From positions 1,054,001-1,118,000 of the forward strand of contig NZ_OZ026470.1 in the NCBI RefSeq assembly GCF_964019925.1: DNA of 64,000 bases, in the 5' to 3' direction. Source of the DNA: Spiroplasma endosymbiont of Cantharis nigra. GTDB lineage: Bacteria; Bacillota_I; Bacilli_A; Mycoplasmatales; Mycoplasmataceae. The translations under genes were made by a program, and so were the position numbers. Shown one piece after another: positions 1 to 14,039 of this stretch. Below the pieces are notes generated by a model, which was not told the origin of the DNA, made no database searches, and was given only the letters and a program-made list of their open reading frames with translations. The first letter of the stretch is position 1. Every line of letters begins with the position of its first letter.

Positions 1-1150
<1,150 letters not shown>

Positions 1151-1152
1151 TT

Positions 1153-3585
1153 TTATTCACCTTTATTTCATTCTAATGTAGTTGATGTAATAGTTTCATC
1201 CTCTTCTAAGTTAAAACCAATTACCCCAGCAGAATTTCTTGATTGTAAGTTGATATCTTGAGCACCAATTTTTATTATTTTACCTTTTGAAGAAATCATT
1301 AAAATTTCATCTGTTTCTCTAATTGCTAAAAGAGATTTAAATTTTCCTGTCTTATCACTAAGCTTCATTCCTAAAACACCTTTAGCACCTCTACCAAAAA
1401 TATTATATTCACTTATAAGTGTTTTTTTAACAATTCCTTTTTCTGATATAGTTGCCACACTTTCATTTTTGTAACTTGAACATGATGATACAACAAAATC
1501 ATTTTTGTCTAATCCCATACCTTTTACTCCTCTAGAAGATCTAGACATTGGTCTAAAATTATTTTCATTTACTTTAATTATTTTTCCATTCAATGAAGCT
1601 ATTAAAATTTCAGTACCTCCAATTGTTGGTATTACTGAAACTAGCTTATCTTCTTCATCTAGATTAATTGCAATTTTACCAAAGTTATTAATTCTGTTAA
1701 ATTCTTCTATTTCAACTTTTTTAACAACTCCTTTTCGAGTTACAAAAAGTAAATATTTAAAGATATTTTTTTTATTTTTTAGGGGTAAAATCGATGTTAC
1801 TTTTTCAGATGAGTTTATTCCAATAAAGTTAATTACTGGTACACCTCTAGCATTTCTAGAGAATTGTGTTATATTATAAGCTTTAATTCTATAAACTTTT
1901 CCTTCATCTGTAAAAAATAATACATCATCTTTTGTTTTACCAAATTTTGCAATTGAAATATTATCTTCATGATTATTATTTATAATGACACCTTTACCAC
2001 CACGTTTTTGAGTTTTAAATTCCTCATTAGAAAGTCTTCTAATATATCCATCTTCTGATAAAGTTATTAGCATTTGACTATCTTGAATTAACTCTTCATC
2101 ATCAATTTGAGTTTCATCCTCTTCAATAATTTTTGTTCTTCTTTCATCACCAAATTTATTTACTATTTCTTCAAGTTGACTAATTAGTAAATCATTTTGT
2201 TTCTCTTTTGAAGCCAAAATTTCTTCAAGTTCAGATATTCTTATTTCTATATTTTTAATATCTAATTCTACTTTTTCTCTTTCCAATCCTACTAATCTTT
2301 GTAATCTCATATCTAAAATTGCTTTGGATTGTTTTTCATCAAAACCAAAAGCTTTAAATAATTTTTGATGTGCAATTTCAGTAGTTTTTGATTCTTTTAT
2401 AATTTTTATAATTTCGTCAATATGATCTAATGTAATTCTAATTGCATTTAAAATATGTAGTTTAGAATTTAATTTATTTTTTTCAAAAATACTTCTTTTA
2501 ACAATTATTTCAATTTGATATTTTACATAAAATTTAATTATATCTCTAATGTTTAAAACAACAGGAATCCCATTATTTAGAGAAAGCATATTTATTGCAA
2601 AACTTGACTGCAGATTTGTATATTTATAAAGTTTTTTAATTATAAGTTGAGGATTAGAGTTTTTAGATAATTCTATAACAATTCTAATTCCTTCATAGTT
2701 AGATTCATCTCTAATATCTGAAATACCCATTATAATTTTATTTTTATAAAGTTCTACAATTTTTTCAACAACCTTTAATTTATTAGTTTGATATGGAATT
2801 TCACTAACAACAATTCTTTGATTTTTGCTAGTTTCTTCAATATCAATTTTTGACCTTATTATTAAATTGCCTTTACCGGTTCTATAACCTTCAATCATAC
2901 TTTTTCCATTTGTCATTAATGCTCCTGTTGGAAAATCAGGACCTTTAATAAACTTTAAAATATCATCAATTGTCATTTGATCATCTTTTATATATGCAAT
3001 AGTTGCCCCTACAACTTCTCTTAGATTATGAGGTGGAATATTAGTGGCCATACCAACAGCAATACCAGTTGCTCCGTTAACTAAAAGATTTGGAAAATAA
3101 CCTGTTAAATACTTTGGTTCTCTTTCAGAAGCATCATAGTTATCAACAAATGGTACTGTTTCCATATCAATATCTTTTAATAGTAAAGATGTGATTTTTG
3201 AAAGTCTTGCTTCAGTATAACGCATTGCAGCTGCACCATCACCATCAATTGAACCAAAATTTCCATGTCCTTCAACTAATGGATATCTGTAGGAAAAATC
3301 TTGTGACATTCTAACCATAGCTTCATAAACTGATGAATCTCCATGTGGATGATATTTACCAATTACTTCCCCAACAATACGAGCAGACTTTTTATGAGGA
3401 GTATCTGATGTAATTTTTAAATCATTCATAGCATAAATAATTCTTCTATGTACAGGTTTTAATCCATCTTTTAAATCAGGAAGAGCTCTACTAACAATAA
3501 CACTCATTGAGTATTCTAAAAAATCTTTTTCAACTTCACTTTTAATGTCCATTTCCAAAATACGACCGTGTTTTATTTCACTCAT
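1153..3585 (-). CDS. gyrA: DNA gyrase subunit A
   Basis: Breakage-reunion subunit of the A2B2 gyrase that introduces negative supercoils. The 810 residues begin with the conserved [19 protein letters not shown] segment. The active-site tyrosine lies in [10 protein letters not shown], and the quinolone region [15 protein letters not shown] follows GKY. The C-terminal beta-pinwheel contains the GyrA box, here QKRGGKG, and repeated blades of the RGVPVI/RGVKGM/RGAKGV type, which favours gyrase over topoisomerase IV ParC. A TGA (Trp) five codons from the end is followed by the true stop at 1153-1155. It sits 20 bases after gyrB and directly before serS. Confidence 0.97.
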
Positions 3586-3605
3586 TTAGTTATACCTACC
3601 TATTT

Positions 3606-5510
<1,905 letters not shown>

Positions 5511-5520
5511 AATAAAAATA

Positions 5521-5562
5521 CCTCTCACTTACTTTAATTATATCATTTAAGTAAGTGAAAGG
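5521..5562 (-). promoter_or_regulatory. Hairpin over the gyrB ribosome-binding site
   Basis: Arms 5521-5534 (CCTCTCACTTACTT) and 5549-5562 (AAGTAAGTGAAAGG) are inverted repeats of 14 bases with one mismatch, which becomes a G-U pair in the leftward transcript. The proximal arm contains the GAGAGG ribosome site of gyrB. The 14-base loop carries TATAAT on the minus strand. The element could be a translation-limiting hairpin in dnaN-gyrB readthrough mRNA, a promoter, or both. No strong -35 box was seen. Confidence 0.5.
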
Positions 5563-5580
5563 TATGTACATATAAAGTTA

Positions 5581-6705
5581 TTAATTTGAAAACATAGGTA
5601 AAATTATTTGACTCAAATCCATATCTTCAGAAGAAGAAATAACAATTGGTTTTTTTGAATCAATTAAATTAATTTCTACATTTTTAGTTTCAAAAGTTTT
5701 TAATGAATCAATTAAATATTTTGAGTTAAAACAAATATTTTGTTCATCCAATCCTTTTAATTCAAATTCTTTAAAAATTTCTTCAAAACTACCAATTTGA
5801 TGAATATTAGATTTAATAAAAATACTATCATTATTTAAAATAAGATTTACAACTGTTGACGTATTTTCTTCACTTGGAATATCTGCTCTTGATATTAGTT
5901 TAAAAAACTTTTTATTCTCCATATATAATGTTGTATTAAAATCTGTTGGAAATACTGCATTAACATCAGGAAATTGCCCCTCTAAGATTGTTGTTTGAAA
6001 TAATGTATTATTGATTATAAAAGTTACATGACTATCAACAGATACAATTTTACACTCTCCCTTTTCTGGTAATAGCTTTATTAATTCTAAAACACTTTTA
6101 TGAGGTATATTAGTTTCAAACTTAGTTGGGATTTCATCAAACAACTGTATTCTTTTTCTTGATACTCTAAAACCATCAGTTCCCGTAATATAAAACATTG
6201 AATTGTTTATAGAAAAATTTAAACCAGCTAATACTATTTTTTGATTTCATTCATTTACAGAAATTATTGTTTGATTCAAACTTTTTTTAAGATCTATATT
6301 TTTTACTGTAACAATATTTCCCTTTTCTCTAAAACCAATAGTAGGATAGTCATTATAATTTAAAATGTTTAATGAGAATTCAGATTTTTCTCCTGATAAC
6401 GAAACTAAATTTTCTTCTATACTAGAAATATTAACAATGTCATCATCCATACGTCTAAGAATTTCAAGGAAATATTTACTTCTTATTAAGATTGAACCAG
6501 TTTCTTTTATTAATAAACCATTGGTTCCCATGTCAATAATTGTTTTTATTGACATTGATGTATTTGAAGAAATTAAAGAAACTTTATCAGCTTCAATTTC
6601 TAATAAAATTCCACTGATACTTGGTGTAGGTGCTTTTGAATCAATAATTCTATTACATTTATTTATCTCTTCAATAAAAGATAACCTATTTATACTAAAG
6701 AACAT
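5581..6705 (-). CDS. dnaN: DNA polymerase III sliding clamp (beta subunit)
   Basis: Ring-shaped processivity clamp for the replicative polymerase, 374 residues. Position directly after dnaA and the length are typical. The sequence begins MFFSINRLSFIEEI and contains the conserved GTDGFRVSRKRI stretch. An in-frame TGA Trp joins the two halves (VNEWNQKIVLAG). The C-terminus shows the ILPM that lines the partner-peptide pocket. The ATG follows a GGAGG ribosome site. It stands 133 bases downstream of dnaA, and that gap contains a DnaA box. Confidence 0.96.
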
Positions 6706-6720
6706 TTAAAATACCTCCAT

Positions 6721-6770
6721 ATTTATTATCTATTATTTATATTATTATTATGCTCTTAAAATGTGGATAA
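6721..6770. other. Candidate origin unwinding element: DnaA box plus trinucleotide run
   Basis: In the dnaA-dnaN gap a perfect DnaA box lies at 6762-6770 (TTATCCACA on the minus strand). After a 10-base spacer on that strand comes a run of TAA/TAT/TAG triplets (6721-6751). This resembles the DnaA-box plus DnaA-trio layout known from Bacillus-type origins. The functional role is inferred. Confidence 0.5.
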
Positions 6771-6838
6771 CTTTTAAAATACCAATAAAATAAGAACTTT
6801 ATGAAAATATTTTACCACTTTATACTATTTTTTTATAA

Positions 6839-8167
6839 TTAAGAAGTTATGTCCTTTTTAATCTTCTTTAATGTATTTTTAAAAATCTTATCTTCAGCAA
6901 TAGCTTTTTTAATTTTATTACATGCATTTATAACAGTTGTATGATCTTTTCCACCAAATAATATACCAACTTCTGAATAATTTTTTTTCATTAGTTCATT
7001 TGTTAAATACATTGAAACATGTCTTGCAATAACAACACTAGAGACTTTATTTTTTGCATCAATTGATTTTACATTTACTCCATAATTTTGAGCTACAACA
7101 CTTTTTATTTTTTGAACAGTTATTTCTCCACCAGGAGCATATGAGTAATCCTCTAATAATTTTTGTATAGTATCAAGTTCAATTATTTCTCCTATTGAAT
7201 CTTGTTCTTGTATTAATTTGAATTCAATTTTATTAATTATTCCTTCAATTTTTCTTACATCAGATCCAAAATGAGATGCAATATATTTTTTTGATTCATT
7301 TGTTAAATTTAAATTTGCCATTTGAATTTTATAATCAATTATTTTTAAAGCTGTTTCAAAATCTGGTGGTTCAATTTTTATACTTAAACCTTGATTAAAT
7401 CTTGAAACAAGTCTTTTATCAAAACCATTTAATAATTCAGGAAATTTATCTGAAGTTATTACAATTTGTTTACCTTCCTCAATAAAAGAATTAAAAATAT
7501 TGAAGAATATTTCATTAGTTTTTCCACTATTTGCAAGAAATTGAATGTCGTCTATTAATAGAACATCAATTTCATTCATTTCAGTTTTTGTTTGTTCTAT
7601 TTCTTTGAAACCACCTAGTAGTGAATCTAAAATTTCTTTTCTAAAATCATTTGATGCATAGTATTTGATATTTAATTCATCCTTTTGCAGATTTAATTCA
7701 TTATTTATTGCTTTAAGTAAATGAGTTTTACCTAAACCAGAATCTCCATAGATAAATAATGGATTTCATTTATTACCCAAATTATTTATCAAAGCTTTTG
7801 AAGCATTATATGCTTCACTATTACTTTTACCTGAAATAAAACTATCAAAATTAAAATCTCTTCCAATATTTTTTTTCTTACTTATTATTATTTCACTTAT
7901 CTTTTTTTCTTTTTTAAATTCTTCTTTTGATAAAAAACTTATTGAAATATCTTTTTCCAATATTTTACTTATTTTGTCCTTAAGTTCTTTTCCAATGTTT
8001 TCCAAATAATATTTTGACAAGTCTTTATTAACAACAATAACTTTCTGATTTTCTGAAAGATCTTCAATTGAAGCACTCTTTACATACTCTTCATATACGT
8101 TTGGTTCGATTAAATCTGAAGATATTAATCATTTTTTTATTTCTTTTCACAATGCTATGTTACTCAT
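6839..8167 (-). CDS. dnaA: Chromosomal replication initiator DnaA
   Basis: AAA+ ATPase that binds DnaA boxes and opens the origin; 442 residues. The N-terminal domain begins MSNIALWKEIKKWL. The AAA+ core has Walker A GDSGLGKTHL and Walker B VLLIDDIQF, then the sensor/arginine region GFDKRLVSRF. The C-terminal DNA-binding domain carries the DnaA signature, with SSVVIARHVSMYLTNEL followed by GGKDHTTVINA. Several TGA Trp codons lie in the N-terminal third. It is flanked on both sides by DnaA boxes, so its own transcription is probably autoregulated. Confidence 0.98.
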
Positions 8168-8439
8168 TTTATACCTACCTTGAATACAACATTTAAATTA
8201 TAAGTTATCCACATAGTTTTGATGTGTATAACTTTAAAAATATACCAAAAAATACTTAAATTGGGGATAAAAAAAGTTAAAATATGCCTTAAATAAAGGT
8301 TATCTTACTAGTTATCCACATACAAATGTTATTAATAAGTTATTAGAAGTTACACAAAATACAATAATTAGTATCAAAATATCTGTGTTTTAAGTTATAA
8401 TATTTAATGAAGTTTTGTTTTAAAAAAAGGAGGTATTTT
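8168..8439. other. oriC: Replication origin region (oriC) with DnaA boxes
   Basis: AT-rich intergenic region between divergent dnaA and rpmH. Perfect TTATCCACA boxes occur at 8205-8213 and 8312-8320. One-mismatch boxes occur on the opposite strand at 8223-8231 (TGTGTATAA) and 8262-8270 (TGGGGATAA). The divergence of leading-strand genes at this point, and the dnaA-dnaN/rpmH-rnpA-yidC context, mark it as the chromosome origin. It also holds the promoters of dnaA and rpmH (TATAAT at 8396-8401). Confidence 0.85.
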
Positions 8440-8574
8440 ATGAAAAGAACTTGACAGCCAAGTAAAATCAAGCATGCTAGAACTCATGGTTTTAGAGCAA
8501 GAATGGCAACTAAAAATGGTAGAAAAGTTATTAAAGCAAGAAGAGCTAAAGGTAGAGCTAAACTTACTGCATAA
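8440..8574 (+). CDS. rpmH: 50S ribosomal protein L34
   Basis: 44-residue basic protein of the large ribosomal subunit. The sequence [18 protein letters not shown] then [12 protein letters not shown] is diagnostic. Codon 5 is TGA read as Trp, which is invariant in L34 and shows the genetic code directly. An AGGAGG-type ribosome site ends 7 bases before the ATG. It is the first gene of the rpmH-rnpA-yidC-khpB cluster. Confidence 0.97.
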
Positions 8575-8582
8575 TAATAAAT

Positions 8583-8912
8583 ATGAAAAACAAAAATATA
8601 ATTAAAAAGAATCATGAATTTCAAAGTATTATAGGTTCCAAAAGATTTATTAAATCAAAGGAATTTGTGATTTATTTTAAAAAAAATACTTTAAATAGAT
8701 TTAGATACGGAATATCTGTTGGAAAAAAAATGGGTAATGCAGTATTTAGAAATAAAATTAAAAGACAACTAAGGTCAATGATTTATGAATTATTAGATGA
8801 TCACAAAAATAAGAGCTTTGATATTATTTTAATAGCTAGAAATTTATTTTTAAATGAAGATTATAGTTTTAATTTAGAAGTTCTTAGAAAGTCTTTATTA
8901 CAAATTAAATAA
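8583..8912 (+). CDS. rnpA: Ribonuclease P protein component
   Basis: Protein cofactor of RNase P, which matures tRNA 5' ends; 109 residues, normal length. The RNA-binding helix is visible as GNAVFRNKIKRQLRS, the RNR-type motif. The N-terminal KKNHEFQSII and the central YGISVGKKMG are typical. It starts 8 bases after the rpmH stop. Confidence 0.95.
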   Translation: MKNKNIIKKNHEFQSIIGSKRFIKSKEFVIYFKKNTLNRFRYGISVGKKMGNAVFRNKIKRQLRSMIYELLDDHKNKSFDIILIARNLFLNEDYSFNLEVLRKSLLQIK

Positions 8913-8928
8913 AAGAGAGGTGAGCATC

Positions 8929-10137
8929 TTGTACAAACAGGATTATTCTAAATATTTAAATAATAGCAATAATAATAAGAAAAAAACTCCAAAAGACAAA
9001 TTAAAAATCTTTTGAGTTTGAACAAAATTGATATTATTTGTATTTATTATTGTTTCAATGCTTTGAGGTTGTGTACAGATGTATCAACCAAAATATACAG
9101 TTAGTACTGTTACTGATATGTCTGGAAATAAAATATTTTCTCCAGGTGTATCTTTTGAAATAATTATTAATTCATTAGGTGATTGAAGCTCAAAAAATCA
9201 TTGATTTCAAGTAGACAATAATGGGAATATGGTTGAATATGCCTTTAATCCAATATCCTCTTGAGGTCAAGCATTTACAGTTACATCATCTCCATTTTAT
9301 GGTTTCTTTGTTTATCCAATCTCTTGAGTATTAGTTGGGTTTATAAGTCTGTTCTCTACTCATAATGAGAAAGGATTAGACCCTAATTCAGCATCATATG
9401 GAGTTTCGGCCATATTTGCAATATTTTTCACTTCTTTAATAATTAGAGGAATTACATTAGCATTTACTTGAAAAACACAAATAAATCAAGAAAAAATGCA
9501 GGGTTTACAATCAAAACAAGCTGAAATTCAAGAAAAGTATAAGCATTCATCGGATCCAAGTGCAAAACAAAAGCAACAAATTGAATTAATGGGATTATAT
9601 AAAAAGGAAGGTATAAGCCCAATGAGTTCGCTTGCAACGTCATTCTTATCTATGCCTTTCTTATTTGCGATGTTTTCCGTTGTTAGAGCAACACATGCTC
9701 TAAAAGTTGCAACTGTTGGAAAAATAACTTTGGTAGAGGTACCATTTGAACAAATAAAACAAGGGAATTGAATATATTTAACTTTAATTGTTATTTATTT
9801 ACCCCTACAAATTACTTCGATGTTACTTCCAATGATATTGCAAATGTTTAAAAAGAAACCAAAATTAGAATCAGAGCAACAAAAAAAAGCTAGAAAAAAA
9901 CAATTAATTATGCAAATAGTATTTATGGTTGTATTCTTATTCGTTGTATTTAATATTGCTTCTGGTGTTGCTATATATTGAATTTTCTCTTCAACATTTC
10001 AAATAATCCAAACTTTAGGTTTCCATTACTTAAAGGAAACTAGAGTTTCAAGATTAAAGAAAAAAAGAGAAAAGCAAAATAATAAGAATAAGACATTAGC
10101 TGCAAAAGTCTCAAATGAATCTAAAAATAAAAAATAA
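8929..10137 (+). CDS. yidC: Membrane protein insertase YidC/OxaA
   Basis: Inserts and folds membrane proteins; 402 residues. After a Lys/Asn-rich leader there is a hydrophobic segment (about residues 29-48) ending SMLWGC. That matches the lipobox found in Gram-positive YidC proteins, so Cys48 may be lipidated. Further membrane segments surround the cytoplasmic loop that starts MQGLQSKQAEIQEKYK, and the last segment is followed by a long basic tail (LKKKREKQ). The start is TTG at 8929, chosen because GAGAGG lies 8 bases upstream and the frame is open. About ten internal TGA codons are Trp. It overlaps khpB by 23 bases. Confidence 0.93.
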
Positions 10138-10675
10138 TAAAATAAATCACTTCCTAATAAGTACAAAGTCAAAAACAAAACTGGTTTTTTACGAAAAAAT
10201 AAATGAAGTGATTTTATTTATTTCTAATCAAAAAAGAATTGAAATAATGAAGTTTTTAAATGAGCAGCTATTAAAAATTTCTAAAATTAAAATAATATCA
10301 ATTTTTAGAATTGAGTCAAAGAGTAAAAATGTAATTGCTTATGATTCAGTTTTAGAACTTAATAAGGAAACAAAATTGAATTTATGAAGGGTTATTAAAA
10401 GCTTAATAAAAATAAAGTTTAATATTTTTTTAGATTTTGAAATTATTAATTTTAATATTTCAAATAAAAATAAGAAGTATTTTAATAGATTAAAATTGAA
10501 TAAGATTATAAATAATGTTCTACTTTCAAAGCAAGAAGAGATATTGCCATCATATCCAAAACCTTTGAGAAAGGAAATTAATATGATAATTTCCAAGTAT
10601 AATAACCTTAAAACAAAGACATCAGGGCAAATTGGCGAAAGAAAAATTAGAATAATATACAAGTCAGAACATTAA
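10115..10675 (+). CDS. khpB: Jag/KhpB-like RNA-binding protein
   Basis: 186 residues, overlapping the end of yidC as jag usually does. The C-terminal 50 residues fit an R3H domain: LPSYPKPLRKEINMIISKY and then SGQIGERKIRIIY, with the Arg and the GER loop. The N-terminal part is Lys/Asn/Ile-rich and poorly conserved; a KH domain is hard to see by eye. Family members bind RNA and influence membrane or division proteins in Firmicutes; the target here is unknown. A TGA Trp at 10385-10387 must be read through. Confidence 0.78.
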
Positions 10676-10693
10676 TATTCTGATTTTCTTTTT
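10664..10693 (+). terminator. Weak terminator at the end of khpB
   Basis: TCAGAA (10664-10669) and TTCTGA (10678-10683) form a short stem overlapping the khpB stop, followed by a T-rich tail. The stem is only 6 bp. A TATAAT at 10696-10701 directly after it probably serves mnmE. Confidence 0.45.
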
Positions 10694-10722
10694 GTTATAA
10701 TCAAGATTGGGAAGTTGGTAAA

Positions 10723-12075
10723 ATGAAATTAAATATAAATGATACTATAGTTGCTTGTGCTACTAAAGTAGCAAAGCAAGCAATATCCATTATTAGAATA
10801 TCTGGAGAAAGTGCTTTTAAAATTACAAATAAGTTATTAAAAAATAAATTAACAAAGAGTAGTAAAATTCAAATTAGAAAATTATTTGATAGGAAAGATC
10901 TTATTGATGAAGCTTTAATTTTGACATTTACAAATGGTAATTCATTTACAGGTGAGGATGTTATAGAAATACAATGTCATGGAGGAATTCTACTTACAAA
11001 TCATATTGTATCTCTATTAATATCATATGGAGCAAGGCCAGCCCTACCAGGTGAATTTTCTCAAAGAGCTTACTTAAATGGAAAAATAAACCTTATACAA
11101 GCTGAAAGTATTAATAATTTAATTGATTCCAAAAATGAACTATCCTTAAAAATTAGTGCTCTAAATTTAGAAGGAAAAAATCATAAGTCGCTAATAGATA
11201 TGAAAAATAATTTAATAGATTTAATTTCAAAAATTCAAACATCAATTGATTATCCAGACTATGACGATGTTGAGGGTTCAAGTCCGGAAGAAATTATTGA
11301 ACAACTAGTTTTTTTAAAACAAGAAACCTTAAAAATATTAGATATAAGTAAAAGATTTAATTTTTTAAAAACTGGAATAAATACGCTAATACTTGGAGAA
11401 ACAAATGTTGGAAAATCTTCACTTTTAAATACTTTAATTTCAGAAGAAAAAGCTATAGTAACAGAAATTGAAGGTACTACTAGAGATATTGTCGAGGGAG
11501 AACTAAATTTTACAAACTTTACATTAAATTTAATAGATAGTGCAGGTATAAGAAAAACTGATAATAAGGTTGAAAAAATTGGAATTGAAAAAAGTATTTC
11601 TTTAATCAATACATCAAATCTTATTTTATTTGTTATAAATAAAGGTAAAATTAATTATGAGATATATGAAAAAATAAGAAATAAAAAACATCTCGTTGTA
11701 CTAAATAAATCTGAATTACTTAAAAAGAGTGATATTGAAGAGGTTAGAAAAGAGTTTAAAGATTTAGTTGTTGTTTCTGCTCTTAAGGGAGATATAAAGG
11801 ACCTTCTTAGCAAAATTGAATTAGAATTTAATAATGAAGATATTTTGGAAAGTGATATTCCAGTTTTATCTAACTTATTTCACATAGAAATGTTTAAAAA
11901 TATATTAACATTATTAGAAAATAGTTTAAAAAGTATTAAAGAAGGTTTTACAACTGATTTAATAAATGTAGATCTTTATGATATTTTAAAAATTCTAAAT
12001 AATCTTTTAGGAATTTATGATGCAGATGAAGAAGTTATTGACAATATTTTTAGAAAGTATTGTTTAGGAAAGTAG
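10723..12075 (+). CDS. mnmE: tRNA modification GTPase MnmE
   Basis: With MnmG (34552-36423) forms the complex that adds carboxymethylaminomethyl to wobble U34 of tRNAs. 450 residues. The N-terminal formyl-THF-binding domain includes SIIRISGESAF and ALPGEFSQRAYLNGKI. The G domain has G1 GETNVGKSSL, G2 EGTTRDI, G3 DSAGIR and G4 NKSE. The C-terminus is FRKYCLGK, keeping the essential C-x-G-K cysteine. Only a weak GGGAAG ribosome site precedes it. Downstream tatD follows after 9 bases. Confidence 0.97.
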   Translation: MKLNINDTIVACATKVAKQAISIIRISGESAFKITNKLLKNKLTKSSKIQIRKLFDRKDLIDEALILTFTNGNSFTGEDVIEIQCHGGILLTNHIVSLLISYGARPALPGEFSQRAYLNGKINLIQAESINNLIDSKNELSLKISALNLEGKNHKSLIDMKNNLIDLISKIQTSIDYPDYDDVEGSSPEEIIEQLVFLKQETLKILDISKRFNFLKTGINTLILGETNVGKSSLLNTLISEEKAIVTEIEGTTRDIVEGELNFTNFTLNLIDSAGIRKTDNKVEKIGIEKSISLINTSNLILFVINKGKINYEIYEKIRNKKHLVVLNKSELLKKSDIEEVRKEFKDLVVVSALKGDIKDLLSKIELEFNNEDILESDIPVLSNLFHIEMFKNILTLLENSLKSIKEGFTTDLINVDLYDILKILNNLLGIYDADEEVIDNIFRKYCLGK

Positions 12076-12084
12076 GTTTAAATT

Positions 12085-12879
12085 ATGGCAGGTATATTTG
12101 ATACACACACACACTTTAATGATGTTGTATATAAGGAGCAAGAAATTGAAGTTTCTGAAATGATAAAAGATGCAAAAATAAATGGAGTATCTCATTTTTG
12201 TTGTGTAGGGTTTGATATTGATTCTTCTAAGGAGGCATGTAAGTATGCTTTAAAGTATCCTAATGTTTATGCAGCAATTGGTATTCACCCTAATGATGTT
12301 TATAAATTTAAAAAGGAAGATCTATTAGAAATTGATGAAATGGCTCATAGTGATAATGTAGTTGCAATTGGAGAAGTAGGACTTGACTATTTTTATACAG
12401 ATGAACATAAGGAAATTCAAAAAGATTTTTTTAAAGAGCAAATAAAAATTGCAAAGAAAAATGAACTAGTTGTTATGATGCATATTAGAGATAAGGATGA
12501 TTCAGAACAAGCCTACTTAGATGCACTCGAAATTTTGGATAAACTTCAAGTTAAAAGAGCTATTGTCCACTGTTATACAAGAGGAATTGAACTTGCAAAA
12601 AAATTTACTAAAAGAGGTTATTTAATATCAATACCAGGTGTTGTAACATTTAAAAATGCAACTAAACTCCATGAAACTGTTGAGAAGTTATCTTTAAATG
12701 AAATGATCGTAGAAACTGATGCACCGTATTTAACTCCAGAACCAAAAAGAGGAAAATTAAACATGTCTAAAAATATAGCTTATACTATTGAAAAAATTGC
12801 AAATATTAAAAAACTTAATAAAGCTGATATTATTGAGGCAACAACAAGTAATGCAATGAAGATATTTAAAATAGCATAA
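12085..12879 (+). CDS. tatD: TatD family metal-dependent DNase
   Basis: 264-residue TIM-barrel hydrolase of the TatD family (3'-5' exonuclease/DNA repair in characterised members). Metal ligands are visible: DTHTHF at the N-terminus, IGEVGLDYF, HIRD, VHCY and ETDAPYLTPEP. It follows mnmE closely and ends at a strong two-way terminator shared with the converging mreB. Confidence 0.94.
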   Translation: MAGIFDTHTHFNDVVYKEQEIEVSEMIKDAKINGVSHFCCVGFDIDSSKEACKYALKYPNVYAAIGIHPNDVYKFKKEDLLEIDEMAHSDNVVAIGEVGLDYFYTDEHKEIQKDFFKEQIKIAKKNELVVMMHIRDKDDSEQAYLDALEILDKLQVKRAIVHCYTRGIELAKKFTKRGYLISIPGVVTFKNATKLHETVEKLSLNEMIVETDAPYLTPEPKRGKLNMSKNIAYTIEKIANIKKLNKADIIEATTSNAMKIFKIA

Positions 12880-12880
12880 A

Positions 12881-12906
12881 AAAATTGGTTTTTTAAAACC
12901 AATTTT
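12881..12906. terminator. Bidirectional terminator between tatD and mreB
   Basis: Perfect 12-bp stem AAAATTGGTTTT / AAAACCAATTTT with a 2-base loop. It is flanked by A and T runs on both sides, so it can end transcription from both strands. Confidence 0.9.
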
Positions 12907-12907
12907 T

Positions 12908-13969
12908 TTATGATAAATATGATGTTTGACTACCCTTTTTAACATTTTTTGCGTTTTTACCGTAGTAATCATTTTCAATTCTTTGATTAATAGTTTTTTC
13001 AAATACTTTTGAACCTTCAATAACTCCAGTTAATGGGTTTGGTGTTAAATGACAAGGTACTGAGAAAATCCCATTAAAGTACTCTTTAATACCTCTAATT
13101 TTTGATCCACCACCACATATTGTAAATCCATTAGTAATTATATCTCCTGCTAATTCAGGTGGTGTATTTTCCATTAATTCAATTAAAAGGTCTGTAATTC
13201 TACTAAAAGCGTTAACTAAAACGTTTCTTATTTCTTCAGAACTAATAATTGCTTCTTTTGGTAATCCTGAAATAATATCTCTACCAAAAACAGACATAGT
13301 TCTTTCACCTTTATATTTTGCTAATGAACCTAATTCTTTTTTTACTTCTTCGGCAGTTTTATCACCAATTGTTACATTATATTCTGATCTAATATATTTT
13401 TTTACTTCTTCATTAAATGCATTTCCTGCAATTTTAATTGATCTAGAAATAATTATATCTCCAGCTGAAATAATTGCTATATCAGTAGTTCCTCCACCAA
13501 TATCAATTACTATATTACCTTTTGGAATTTCAATATTAATTCCTGCGCCTAAAGCTGCCATCTTTACTTCTTCTTCAACAATAACGATTTCAGCTCCCAT
13601 ATCGTAAGCAACTTGTTTTAGAGCTTCTCTTTCCAATTCAGTTACTTCGCTTGGACAAGCTAATAAAATAATTGAATTTTTTCATTCATTTAACATTTTT
13701 AACTTACCAAAAACATGTTTTAACATATCTCTTGCTGCATCTAAATCTGTAATTACACCATCTTTAATTGGTATTTCCATTCTAATATTATCATTAGTTT
13801 TTCCAATCAAATTATATGCATCTTGACCTAATGCAACTAGTGTATTAGTTATATTGTCATATGCCATAATTGAGGGTTCATCGTAAACGATTCCTTGTCT
13901 TCCTACATAAGCTAAAATATTACTTGTACCTAAATCCAATGCAATAAATGTACGTTCCTCTATTTTCAT
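12908..13969 (-). CDS. mreB: MreB-like actin, copy 1
   Basis: Bacterial actin, 353 residues. Nucleotide-binding motifs: phosphate-1 ALDLGTSNILAY, phosphate-2 VIDIGGGTTDIAI, catalytic region VEEEVKMAALG, adenosine motif ICGGGSKIRG. The C-terminus is extended and basic (YYGKNAKNVKKGSQ). In Spiroplasma, MreB filaments make the internal ribbon that sets helical shape and drives kinking motility rather than wall synthesis. The protein closely resembles copy 4 (23110-24153), sharing the IISAGDIIISRSIK stretch. A TGA Trp at 13679-13681 joins the two halves. It has its own promoter at 14003-14031 and an AGGAGG ribosome site. Confidence 0.95.
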
Positions 13970-14002
13970 AAATACCTCCTATGTCATAAAGTTTGTAATA
14001 TA

Positions 14003-14031
14003 ATTATACCTATTTTAATTGCATAAAACAA
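14003..14031 (-). promoter_or_regulatory. Promoter for mreB copy 1
   Basis: On the minus strand TTGTTT (14026-14031) and TATAAT (14003-14008) are separated by 17 bases, about 35 bases before the ATG. This is a good sigma-70-type match. Confidence 0.65.
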
Positions 14032-14039
14032 TATAGCTT

